Position numbers and translations under genes: made by a program
Assembly: GCF_027579695.1 (NCBI RefSeq)
Contig: NC_083575.1
Coordinates: 30,855,382 to 30,919,381, forward strand
From: Neoarius graeffei
Lineage: Eukaryota > Chordata > Actinopteri > Siluriformes > Ariidae
Reading direction: 5' to 3'
DNA: 64,000 bases
Shown: piece by piece, positions 1 through 10,500 of the stretch
How the letters are laid out: each line of letters starts with the position of its first letter
Position numbering within the stretch: position 1 is the first letter of the stretch
The notes under the pieces: model-generated
Told to the model about the DNA's origin: nothing
The model's database searches: none
The model's input: the letters and a program-made list of their open reading frames with translations, nothing else

Positions 1-886
1 TCTCCGTGCTGCCTTTATCTTGGCCTCTAATCGTCTCTTCCATGGTGGATACTGTTTATGTATATATACTGTATATATATTTGTTATATACTGTGTATCA
101 GCTTGTTGGTCTCAGTGATGGTTCTTGTGGAGATTGTCTTCAGAGCAGCATTCACATCTACTAGTAGATCTTCTGAAGGTACTTGGCAACTCAGCTTCGG
201 TATTCGTCGGGGGCTCCAGGTTTCCAGTTGGGTCACGATCTTCCTTCTCAGGTCAGCAGCTCTTGTGTTGAGGCTGTTAGGTGTTGGGGCTTGGTACCCA
301 ATCTCTGGTTGTGGGGATGATGACATCTCCCCGCTGACCTGTCTTCCTGGCTCCCCCTTGCCGTAGCATCGTTGTTGTATTTCATTAATCTCTAGTTGTG
401 ATAGCAGATTTCGATTACGGATGTTGGAACACTGGGCTAATAGCTGTTTCTTTGTTAGCCTTGATTGTGGGTTTCGAAGTATCCAATGGTCCCACATTCG
501 CTGCATGTATCCCTTCTCTCTGGGACTGCTTGTATAGTAGCATTCCAGCAACTCCGTATTTATAAGTTATAAGTGTGTACTTTTATAAATTAACAAAAGT
601 GCATATGATTTCAGATTATGTTCACACAGATGTATTTAAGTGCATAAAGTAATACTGACTGCATATTTCAGTGCATGTGATACTGCATGAGAATACAGAG
701 TATATGATGTAACTCCGTATTTTCTGTCCTCGTCCATCGATGTCTTGTTCCAGTAGCCCATTTCTCATCAGTTTGCCCTGGTTCCCTAGCAACTGACGCA
801 GACCTTGTTGACCCGGGCGACGTCTGAGCCGGTATGACTCTATCAGTTATGTCTTCACTCATTCCTGAGGTAGGCCGATATATCAT
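1..886 (-). pseudogene. R4-like retrotransposon ORF, N-terminal part, broken
   Basis: The frame starts MIYRPTSGMSE at 886 and matches the start of the coding region at 38404. It is cut by the 149-bp insertion, resumes as LECYYTSSPREKGYMQ, and ends early where AT-rich filler replaces about 50 bp near 28-80. This copy keeps the frame through a KGEPGRQVSGEM junction, which shows that the 38404 and 38744 frames of the other copy were once a single ORF. No zinc finger is obvious in this N-terminal part. The reverse transcriptase domain is not reached. Confidence 0.8.
562..710. repeat. 149-bp insertion with 12-bp target duplication
   Basis: Inserted into the retrotransposon ORF. The 12-bp flanks aactccgtattt at 550-561 and 711-722 are identical. 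The inserted sequence is the same, base for base as far as I can read, as 1645-1790, only 1080 bp away. It has no clear TIR, poly-A tail or ORF. Confidence 0.8.
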
Positions 887-925
887 GAGGGGTCTTGCCT
901 AAGGACCCTTACTGGATGATGTTTT

Positions 926-994
926 GCCCCGACCGGGATTCGAACCCCGATCTCCTGCGTCGTAGTCAGTGAGCATTACCACTGTACTATCCAG
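926..994 (-). promoter_or_regulatory. tRNA-like pol III promoter region at the LINE 5' end
   Basis: Reverse complement of the tRNA-like head at 38296-38364, with A-box-like TAGTACAGTGG and B-box GGTTCGAATCC. Its presence at the same place in both copies shows that it belongs to the element and not to the flank. Confidence 0.6.
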
Positions 995-1119
995 CTGATA
1001 TATATATGAAAGATGAAAGTATGTCCCTTTACACACTCATCCAGAAGGGTAATTTTGCACAAGGCCATCTGTCTACAGCAGAAAAAAAATAAAGTAAAAC
1101 GCGTCTGGAAAAATCCCAA

Positions 1120-1282
1120 GGGAGTCTAGAGCCAGATTCGTGACGTTACTTGCGGAAGCGCCAGCAGGCTGCTCTAAGCGCTCCCATTTCTCTCTCACTG
1201 TCCGGTCTTTTGGAAAACGATGAGTACTAATCCCATCAAGATTGGTGTTGCTACACCCTCCTACGATACATCTGTTAACCAT
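1120..1282 (-). pseudogene. THAP-domain exon relic of a DNA transposon
   Basis: Starting at 1282 the frame reads MVNRCIVGGCSN, then STHRFPKD and EKWERL. The C-x4-C pair and the HRFPKD motif are the N-terminal half of a THAP zinc-binding DNA-binding domain. The WxxA and CSDHF half is missing or in another exon. Vertebrate host THAP genes and THAP transposons (P, Kolobok, ISL2EU types) both start this way; the repeat-rich setting and lack of a continuing gene favour a transposon relic. The left boundary is approximate. Confidence 0.6.
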
Positions 1283-1644
1283 TTTAATAATTACGCGATA
1301 ACGTTGAAGAAATTTGCAGAAAACCACCAGGTCGTTTTCTCATAAACAAACCAGTAGGATTCAGAGGGAGGCGTCCCGCACGTGATGTCATGAAAATCAA
1401 TGTTTGCCGGGAAATCCAAATGCCAAGTTTTTTCAGAGGCGGACCAATTCACCCCAAATGGCTTGATTTCAACTGCATTTTTCTGGTATTGCGCAAAGTA
1501 AAAAAATTGCAGAGAATGCAGAATGTTACAGATATTTGACCAAAGTTTAATATAAAATAGGAGAATTACATTGATCTCGCTCCTGAATTTACCCGTGATA
1601 TGCCCTTTAACATAATTGCTTTGTGCTCAACATATGTGTGCTTC

Positions 1645-1792
1645 AGTTATAAGTGTGTACTTTTATAAATTAACAAAAGTGCATATGATTTCAGATTATG
1701 TTCACACAGATGTATTTAAGTGCATAAAGTAATACTGACTGCATATTTCAGTGCATGTGATACTGCATGAGAATACAGAGTATATGATGTAA
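1645..1792. repeat. Second copy of the 149-bp repeat
   Basis: Identical to 565-712. Flanks differ and no target duplication is visible here, so this may be the parent sequence or part of a longer repeat. Confidence 0.75.
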
Positions 1793-2397
1793 ATACCATA
1801 ATGTTCAGTGCAAAAGTTTTATCACAGAGAAAGAATCTTTATAAAAGACAGTGGTCTGAAAAATAACAATACGATTATTTTAATAAGAGATTTTTACAGA
1901 ACAAATTACAGAGCATTTTTCATCCATTTCTGTTACACGCTGTTTTAAGTTTTCTTAAGGACTAGTGTTGGAGCGCAAATATGTCGGCAGAAGATGTAAA
2001 GTGCTGGATGTGATGAGGGAAAATGTTATTGTACTTTATCGTTCAGCATTTTGTTCTTTCCACTTCAGATGTATTTTAAACAGTATTACTGATTTAAGCA
2101 ATATTAATATGAATTTAATTAAACCCACAGAAGAAATGTCACAACATCTGATTAAACTGTTTCTGGGCAGCATCAGTATTCATTCAATGTATAGCACCCC
2201 ACAACGCATAGTTATTTTGTGAGAGGACAGCATGCTAGCACTTCTGTGTGCCATGTTACCCATGATCCCCCTGTCTGCGTCACAACACAAATATGCATTA
2301 ATGGAGAAGTAGAAACCAAGCTTAAGTCACAAAAAAAAGAAATGAGGGCATATCTCCACAACACTTATGCATAGACATCAAATTTGTCACATATAAT
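1793..2397. other. AT-rich non-coding stretch
   Basis: No exon, transposon or RNA signature recognised. The 85-codon open frame at 1965-2222 resembles nothing I know and has AT-rich, non-coding character. Confidence 0.5.
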
Positions 2398-3898
2398 CAG
2401 TGTTGGGAGTAACGCGTTACAAAAGTAACGAATTACTGTAATGCATTGCTTTTTGCAGTAACACGGTAATGTAAGGCATTACAGAAAAAAAATTGGTAAT
2501 ATTTTACTCGGTACAAATGTCAGTAACACGCGTTACAATGCATTTTTAACCTGGAATGAAGTGGTGGGCTTTTTTTTCCTTCATACAAATTCGCCAAAAT
2601 CACGCGTGATCAGCAGAGGTGAAACACCCACGCAAAATGTTTCACATCCTTTTCCTTTAGGCTAGTCAGACAGGAGAGAGAGATGAGTTAACCTGCAGCT
2701 GATCTAACGTCGGATAGCCCATTCTCCAGATGGGCACACGCCCATTACTTTAAGTTTGTGAAAAATAAGGATGTGAAGAACATCGTAGTCAAATGCACTT
2801 TGTGTGCGAAACCTAAAGAACTGTCCACTTCCCTAAATAGCGCCAGTAATTTAACTAAGCATTTACAGAGGTGCCATAGTAACATGAAGTTAGCAAGGAA
2901 GCAAGCGGAGGATGAGAGTGGCAATAAAATCACAAAGCAGCCAGAATTAACGTTCTGCCTCTCTGAGATGCTCCTTCAGCCTCAGGAGGTTAGGAGACTT
3001 GTGGCGGAGTATGTTGTTGAAGATATGCTGACAATTTGTTTACATTTTTGTCCTGTATAACTGAGTTGTTTTTTTTTTTTTTCTGGTCGGAAGTCAGACT
3101 AAAGTGATTGAGCTGCCTTTCCTTCGAGGGCTAATATGCCTAAGCACTTCAACATCACTAAAAGCACTTTGATTTTGTTATTTCTAATTCTGTTTTTCGA
3201 AATGTGACTGGGTAGCCTCATATAGCTAATAGTCATTGTCTAGCTGTGATTTAAAAGGCTTGTGGGTTTTTTTCAGGCCAGTTTTATTGTAGGCTACGAT
3301 TTGCCATAATATGTTCATTTTTGTTACATTTCTGAAATGGAGTCATATCCCTTAGGGCTAATCTTTTTTTTTTTTTTTTTTTTTATGAAGCATAAACTAT
3401 GCTTAATGCTGTAAACTTGAAAACAATAAAGGCATAGAAATGCTAATTTTGTATCCTGTCATATCTTTAGACATTACAATACAGTTCGATTAATGTTAAT
3501 ATGAATAGGCCTAAAGTTACAGTATTTCTATCACAATTTGCCAGACTTTCACCTTTTGTCTGTTCTTGCGATGATTGTTCCTTGTATTGTGTCATCAGCC
3601 ATCACTGTGGCTATTATATTCTAGTGTTTTTAACCATAAGCCTACCGTAGCTCAGTCAGATACCACATCACCTTCCACTGGATGTGTGATGAGCTAATTG
3701 AGCGTCTTGAGCTACATTTAGATTGCCAAATCCATACTTCCAGTTATTTCGGTAAGAGTAACTTAAAAGTAATGCAATAGTAGTGTAATGCCTTACATTT
3801 TAAATACAGTAATATTGTAATGCAACTAATTACTTTAAAATGACAGTAATAAGTAATAAATAATGCAAAACAGTTTTGAAGTAACTTGCCCAACACTG
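2398..3898 (+). mobile_element. Non-autonomous hAT element, 1501 bp
   Basis: Terminal inverted repeats CAGTGTTGGG and CCCAACACTG. The 8-bp flanks are catataat (2390-2397) and catattat (3899-3906), 7 of 8 matching, as expected for a hAT target duplication. Inside is a BED zinc-finger frame but no catalytic core, so it is an internally deleted derivative. Confidence 0.85.
2758..3060 (+). pseudogene. BED zinc-finger N-terminus of a hAT transposase
   Basis: The 100-residue frame has C13-x2-C16 followed by H35-x4-H40 in NLTKHLQRCH: the BED-type zinc finger that binds hAT ends. Then comes VRRLVAEYVVEDML, the conserved stretch before the catalytic domain of ZBED-like transposases. The frame then stops, and the DDE and hATC dimerisation parts are missing. 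It lies wholly inside the 2398-3898 element. The true start may be upstream of the first Met, since the frame reads back without an obvious start. Confidence 0.75.
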
Positions 3899-4137
3899 CA
3901 TATTATTAGCAACATTACTTAAAGGTGATAAACAGATTTGCCTGGAAATGTAACTTGAGAAGGCTACTGAATATAAGTAGTGAACCAATATTTCTGTGAC
4001 AGTTTGACGTTTTGCTTTCAAATTTAGTAAATCTCCTTAGGAACAAGCGCTTATGGTCCCAGTGGGTTCTGGTCTTCTGTCATTAAGAGGCGGGGACAGA
4101 AGGTGCTTGGTGCCCTTAATTGCTGCTTGCATCTATG

Positions 4138-4139
<2 letters not shown>

Positions 4140-4172
<33 letters not shown>
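4140..4172. repeat. (TTA)n microsatellite
   Basis: About ten ATT/TTA units in the intron before the first LYST exon. Confidence 0.9.
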
Positions 4173-4315
4173 GTGGAAAATGTATACCCATGCTGATTTT
4201 TGAGGGAGAGATGGGCCTTGGGTGTTATAAGGTGTTGGAACATTCCACATTTTCTCACAGTGCAGAAATCATACTTGTCTTTTTAAAAAAAAATTTCTTT
4301 ATTTTATCCCTGCAG

Positions 4316-4546
4316 ACATATTTTGGTATGGACGTCTCAGCAGTGGAGGATCCTGTACAGCGGCGAGCCCTAGAGACCATGATCAAGACCTATGGCCAGA
4401 CGCCCAGACAGTTGTTCCACACCTCACACATCAGCCGCGCTGGACCCAAACTCATAATTGAGGGAGAGTTGCCCGCTGCCATGGGCCTGCTGGTACAGCT
4501 GGCATTCCGGGAGAGCCGTGATCAGAGCAAAGAGATTGTCCATCCG
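4316..4546 (+). CDS. lyst: lyst exon: end of BEACH domain
   Basis: Acceptor tccctgcag before 4316 and donor gtgaga after 4546; phase 0 at both ends. Encodes [19 protein letters not shown] through [18 protein letters not shown] to EIVHP, 77 residues. This is the C-terminal helix region of the BEACH domain and the linker to the WD40 repeats. It is the first LYST exon in the window. Confidence 0.95.
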
Positions 4547-7500
4547 GTGAGACCAAATCCACGTTTACCTTTTTCACATGCATGCAACGCATACACATAG
4601 TAAGAGAACAAAAACAAATGTACATTATTTCAGAAATTATGGCAGAGAATAAACAAAATCCAGCTCTGATGACCATTTTGTGCATTCAAGAGTCAATCAT
4701 ATTTCATAATTTATTTTTACTTATTTTAATAGCCATGTTTTAGGGAAAGAGAGATGTAAGCAATGGCTAAATGTCTGCAAGCTACAATCATAGACCAAGT
4801 CCATATCCAGTGTTTCGGCAAGCATAAAATCTATGTGGCTAATAGGAGAGCAGTGTCTGTTTGGTAGTTTTTTTCATGGTATTCTTTCAACTAGGTTTTA
4901 CTTGCAGGCAGAAGAAGAGCATTTATGCAGTTGAAGCACTACACTTTTAGATGCCGATAAAAGCACGTTCTATTGCTTGTTGGGTTTAACCTGTTGAAGA
5001 TACAAGTGTTAAATATATAGAGAACTTCTAAAGTCAAGAATGTCCCAGTTTTTTATTCTATCAGGTAAAGCAAAAAGGAAACTCTAATTATTAATATTTT
5101 TTCTTTCGCGCTGTCACTGTTTGGCAATCCAGCAATCAATTCTGTTGTGGCCATATGCCATCTGTGGCTAGGTCTCATGACCGTAGACTTGACTAGATTC
5201 TCCTTTGGTGAGAGCAATGGCAAAATTTTCTTGCTGTCAGTATACACTCATCAGCCACTTTAACCTCCTAGGGCTTAGCGGTCACATGCGTGGACAGCAC
5301 TTTATGGAAATTCGGAACAAGAATCCACATATGTGGACATACTTTTTCTCTAAAAGTACATCTTATCAAAAGATGATGCTTAGTTTTTATTCTAATCAGG
5401 TTCTAATAAGCCCAAATAGCAAAGAGAAATAAAAAATGCATGTAAAAAAACAGCTTGGGCCTTAGGAGGTTAATAGGAACTTGTTCTTCTTTCTAAGATT
5501 CCTATTCTTGCCTGGCAGGAGTGGAACACAATGTGGTCTTCTGCTGTTGCATGCTGAGATGCATTTCTGCTCACCATGGTTGTAAAGAGCTGCTATGAGT
5601 TGCTATATCCTTCCTGGCAGCTTGAACCAATCTGGCCATTTTCCTCTGACCTCTCTGATCAGCAAGACTTTTCCACCCACAGAACTGTCGCTCACTCAGT
5701 GTTTTTTTTGGTTTTTGCATCATTCTGTGTAAAGTCTAGAGACTTGTTGTATGTGAAACCCCAGGAGATCAGCAGTTTCTGAAATACTCAAACCAGTCCA
5801 TCTGGCACCATCACCCATGCTGCAATGAAAGTCACAGTTTTTCTCATTCTGACGTTTGAAGTGGGCATTAACTGAAGCTCTTGATTTGTAGCTGCATGAC
5901 TTTATGCATTGTGCTGCTGTTAAGGGATTGGCTGATTAGATAACTGCATAAAACGGCAGGTGTATGGTGTACTTAATAAAGTGCAGGTGAGGTATATTAT
6001 TAATTAATTTTTAGGTTAGGACATTAAATCTAATCGCCTGGGCGGCATGGTGGTGTAGTGGTTAGCACTGTCATCTCATTGCAAGAAGGTTCCGGGTTCG
6101 AACCTCACGGCCAACGGGGGCCTGTCTGTGTGGAGTTTGCATGTTCTCCATGTGTCTGCATGGATTTCCTCCGGGTGCCCCAGTTTCCCCTACAGTTTAA
6201 AGGCACAAGCCAGGTCCCTTAATACCGGTGCCAAGCCTCGATAGATTGGGGAGGGTTGTGTCAGGAAGGGCATAAGGTGTAAAACCTATGCCAAATCAAA
6301 TATGCAGAACAGATCCCCTGTACTGCTCCCCCTAACCGGAGCAGCCAAAAGAAGATGATATTAATTCTAATCAGCTCTGTCCAAGCATGTTGAACTGTTC
6401 AACGTTACTGTGTTGGGGATCGCAGTTAGCTGCTGTCCATCACAATGACTCAAGTTAGATTCAGATGTCTGTTGGACACTGTTGGATAAATGGTGCATCT
6501 CATAATCAGTGTTGACAACTCTTCATAGTAAAGTAGCTAAAGCACACTCAAATTGCTAGAAGTCATAAACTAGAGGTTATAAACTAGTTTGCATATTCAT
6601 TGATTCATCATGATTTGAGTATTTGCGTATGAAATTACAATTCTACAAAGTATTTGAAGGACAATTTTCTGAACGCCCCACCCCAAAAAATGCTAATTTA
6701 TTTCTTGTAGAAAGAAGTCATCTTTGGTCATGGCACCATAAACTAACCTTTTCTAGATTTGCAAATATACTATACATTCTATCAAGAATGAAGAAAATGG
6801 TTGCATGAAGGAATAAGCATGAAGGAAATGGTTATAAATGGAATAACTCACTTTTATTACGACAAAGAAAAGAGTTTTAAATGTAGAACAAGCAGTGGTG
6901 ATCAGTGATTGATCATTGGGAACAGTGGTGATCAGTAAAGGGTTATTAGGAAAATTGGCTCGTGCAAGAGCATCTCAGTCATGCTTTACACATTTGGTGA
7001 GTTGAGTGAACTTGCTGTCTCAACTCTGATAACCAGCAGCTGTGGTGTGAGTTGGAGAGCCTTATTGAGTGCAGAATAGTTACGAACCTCTCCTTCAAAT
7101 GTTACTACACTTGTTGCTTGACTCATGTTCAAGGATGCCCCTCTATGTGGGGGTGACGTAAACTTAGAGGAATATACATCATCTGTCACTGGGTACATAA
7201 GCAAGTTTGTGGATTATGATGTTCGCAAGCTGTGATGTGTTCAGATCATGTGACAAATTGGCTCTCAGAACAGCAAGGACCAGCCTCACCAGTGGCATCA
7301 AGAGAGCAAAGGCCTCCTACACACAGCGGATACAAGATGATTTCTCCAACAATGACCTCAAGGGTCATGTTGCAGGGAATTTTGACAAGCACGTATTTAT
7401 ATAAGAATCATCCTGTCTGCACCAGTGATGCCTCCCTCCCAAACATGTAGAAATGGCTTTTACTCCCAGTCTGAGCTTTCAACACAGAGACCACAGGAAG

Positions 7501-10500
7501 TATCACAGCTCCATTTGGTGCTGTCTGTGAGCCCATGTGAGCAGACATCTTCAACATCTCCCTGGCACAGGCTTCTGTTAGCCCCTGCTACAGTGAGGTC
7601 TTCAAGCAGCTGGTCATGGTATACATTCAGACCTACATCCTAGTAACACTGGATCCTTATCAGTATGCATATTAACCAAATTGTTCCACCACAGATGCTA
7701 TAGAAGCTCAAATCATTTGGTTCCCGTTTCCGCTTGAGAGTATACTGTGCGCATTTTGGCTGCCACTTCCTCACCAGAGCTTTTTACACCTACCCACCCC
7801 CCTTTGTTTTTCTTTTTGTGATTGATGTTTGTTCTTTGTTTGAATGTTCTTCGTTTGGGTGTTTTGTCTGCTGGTTGTGGTGTGGCTCCGGACCCAGCTT
7901 TGGGTGTCGGTTCCCTCTGGGCCTTGGTCCACTATGGGTGATGCCTATGCTCCTCGCTATGGACTGCAGTGAGCTTGTTGCTCTTTTTAACATCAGGGTT
8001 GTCCAGTGCTCTGTGTGGTGGTGCTTCTGTGCTTGGTGTGGTGTTCCGAGCAATGTTGCCCGGTGGCACTGTGGTGGCTGTGCAGGCAATTTGGAACATA
8101 CCAGCGCTCTGTGTGGCGGTGCTTCTGTGCTTGCTTTGTGGATTCATGGCGCGGTGTTCTAGGCAGTGTTGCCTGGTGGTGTCGTGGCGACTGTGCAGGT
8201 GGTGTGAAACATACCTTCGTGCGCCTTTTGGTGGGACTGTGGGCAGCTATACCACTGGAATTACATCCTGACTCTTTTTTGGTGGACTTTTTTTTTTTTC
8301 TCTCTAATTGTAACGCGACCTTGGGTGTGAGAAAGGCGCTATATAAATTGAAATCATTATTATTACTATTATCATTAAATCACCCAGCCTAATCTCCTCA
8401 ATGTGCAACTGAATTCTGGACTTCCTGTGTAACAGGCCTCATACAGTCGAGATCCACAACAGATCATCCAACTCAATCACCTCCTCCAGCACCAGGACCC
8501 CCCCCCCCCCCCCCCAGGGGGTTCTGTATCCTGTGTTGGATGCTGTACGCACTGCCCACCCACGACTATGTCGCCAAACATAACAGTAGCCACATCAGTC
8601 AGTTTGCTTATGATACCACTGTCTTTATGAGATTGCCAACAACAATCTTTCTCTCAATGTCAGCAAGACCAAAGAGGTGATTTGCTGATTTCAGAAGGAC
8701 CCAAATATCTCAAATTTCAAGTTCTTCTGCCTGTACGTCAGAGAATTTCATATGGTCCATCAGCATCTCGTCCTTAGTGAATAAGGAGCAACAATGCCTC
8801 TACTTCCTAAGAAGACTGAAAAGGACTGTATGCGCACTTACCTCCTCAACTCTTTCTACAGTTGTATCACAGAGATCGTTCTGACCTGTGGCATCACTGT
8901 CTAGTGCAGAAACCGATCTCATACAGGAAAGCATTGCACCTGGTGTTAAAGACTGCTCAGTCAATTTCTAGGTTTCATTGTCCTGCCATTGATAACATTG
9001 ACACCCAAAGGTGTGTAAGGAAGGCCAGCAGCATTAGGCAGGTTCTCTCTCACCCCTCCCATGGACTGTTTGCATTCTACCCATCTGAAAGAAGACCACA
9101 GAACATCAGTGCCAAGTCAACCAGATTCATAAACGGCTATTTTCTCACAGAGTATTAGACTTCTCAACAGATCAGTCTCACCTCACTTTATTTCACGTCA
9201 TTCCATTTCCACAATCACTGGACACATTTACACTTAACATTTAATAATCCATGTACAAGTCTTCTTTCATGTTCCTACAGCTGCTCAGGACTATTAACAG
9301 AGTTTACATTATCACCAGGGCGGCACGGTGGTGTAGTGGTTAGCGCTGTCACCTCACAGCAAGAAGGTCCGGGTTTGAGCCCCGCGGCCGGCGAGGGCCT
9401 TTCTGTGCGGAGTTTGCATGTTCTCCCCGTGTCCGTGTGGGTTTCCTCCGGGTGCTCCGGTTTCCCCCACAGTCCAAAGACATGCAGGTTAGGTTAACTG
9501 GTGACTCTAAATTGACCGTAGGTGTGAATGGTTGTCTGTGTCTATGTGTCAGCCCTGTGATGACCTGGCGACTTGTCCAGGGTGTACCTCGCCTTTCGCC
9601 CGTAGTCAGCTGGGATAGGCTCCAGCTTGCCTGTGACCCTGTAGAAGGATAAAGCAGCTAGAGATAATGAGATGAGACATTATCACCACTCCCGGGCAAA
9701 AGTATCTTTGGTTTTCTGTAGTGCTTAGTGTTTACCATAGGTTTTTGTTTCATGTATTGTTGCTTGTCTGGGCTACTTTGCTGTTCAGTTAGTATATCCA
9801 CTGCTGATCAACGCGGCGCACGTACACACTTTATATGCTTTATATAATTCACTTCTAATTTATAACAAGCTAAGTTACAGCTAATAACTAATCCTGACTT
9901 CAGTTTTGCAAGTATGACTGACTGACTAATTAAAAAAAAAAAAAAAACTAATGCTAGTGACAGCCAGCTTGTCACTGCAGCACTACCCTGCTCACATATG
10001 CTGGGTAGAGCCTACATTTCTCTAAAGTCATGAATGATGAAATGAATAATTAGTGAGCAGTGATAGTGGGCAAGACAGGACGAAGGCATGTTGCACACAA
10101 TTTCAGACATGTAGGGAAGGGTAGTATAAAATATAAAATAAAAGTTAATTGAATAACTGAATATAAATAAATAGCGTGTGAGAGACCTGCTTTTCTTGGG
10201 TGTGTAGTTCATTTTGTCACTAGGTTTTAAAGGATGCACATTTTTTCCCCCCTATCTTCTGAGATTTTGCAACCCCCTTCTGCTGTTTTTCAGAGTCCTC
10301 TGCCATGGATTAAGGGTCTAAAATGGGGTGAGTATGTGGGCTCACCTAGTGCTCCTGACCCAGTGGTGTGTTTCAGCCAACAACATGGAGAGTGCTTCGG
10401 CTCCCTGCTGGCACTGCCCACCCGAGCCATCTGCGGCCTCTCCTGCAAGTTCTGCCTTATGATGATTTACAGCAAGGAGCAGGGTGGGGGACATGCACAT

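Larger units (their letters stand above)
1..999 (-). mobile_element. 5' part of an R4-like non-LTR retrotransposon (runs off left edge)
   Basis: Reverse-strand copy of the element at 38291-41745. It starts at the same 5' base, next to a TA repeat, and carries the same tRNA-like head and N-terminal coding region. It is interrupted by a 149-bp insertion at 562-710. Near 28-80 a stretch of the coding sequence is replaced by AT-rich simple sequence, so this copy is dead. The 3' part lies outside the window. Confidence 0.85.
7200..9180 (+). mobile_element. Degenerate L2/Rex-like LINE relic
   Basis: Pieces of the same kind of reverse transcriptase as at 60362-62815. [20 protein letters not shown] lies near 7285. 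[18 protein letters not shown] stretch lies near 8640. The C-terminal [18 protein letters not shown] tail lies at 8862-9158 ([20 protein letters not shown]). Many stops and gaps show an old copy. A different repeat is inserted at about 7722-8385. Confidence 0.7.

Noticed and set aside
926..994. A tRNA gene (also 38296-38364 and the SINE heads)
   Set aside because: A and B boxes are present but the acceptor stem does not pair and the sequence is part of repeat families.
1..4315. Earlier LYST exons upstream of 4316
   Set aside because: No frame resembles the preceding BEACH sequence; the region is filled by transposon relics.
7734..8392. Overlapping 100-140-codon open frames
   Set aside because: Cys/Trp-rich chance frames in a GC/T-rich duplicated repeat, open in several frames and ending in a LINE-type tail.
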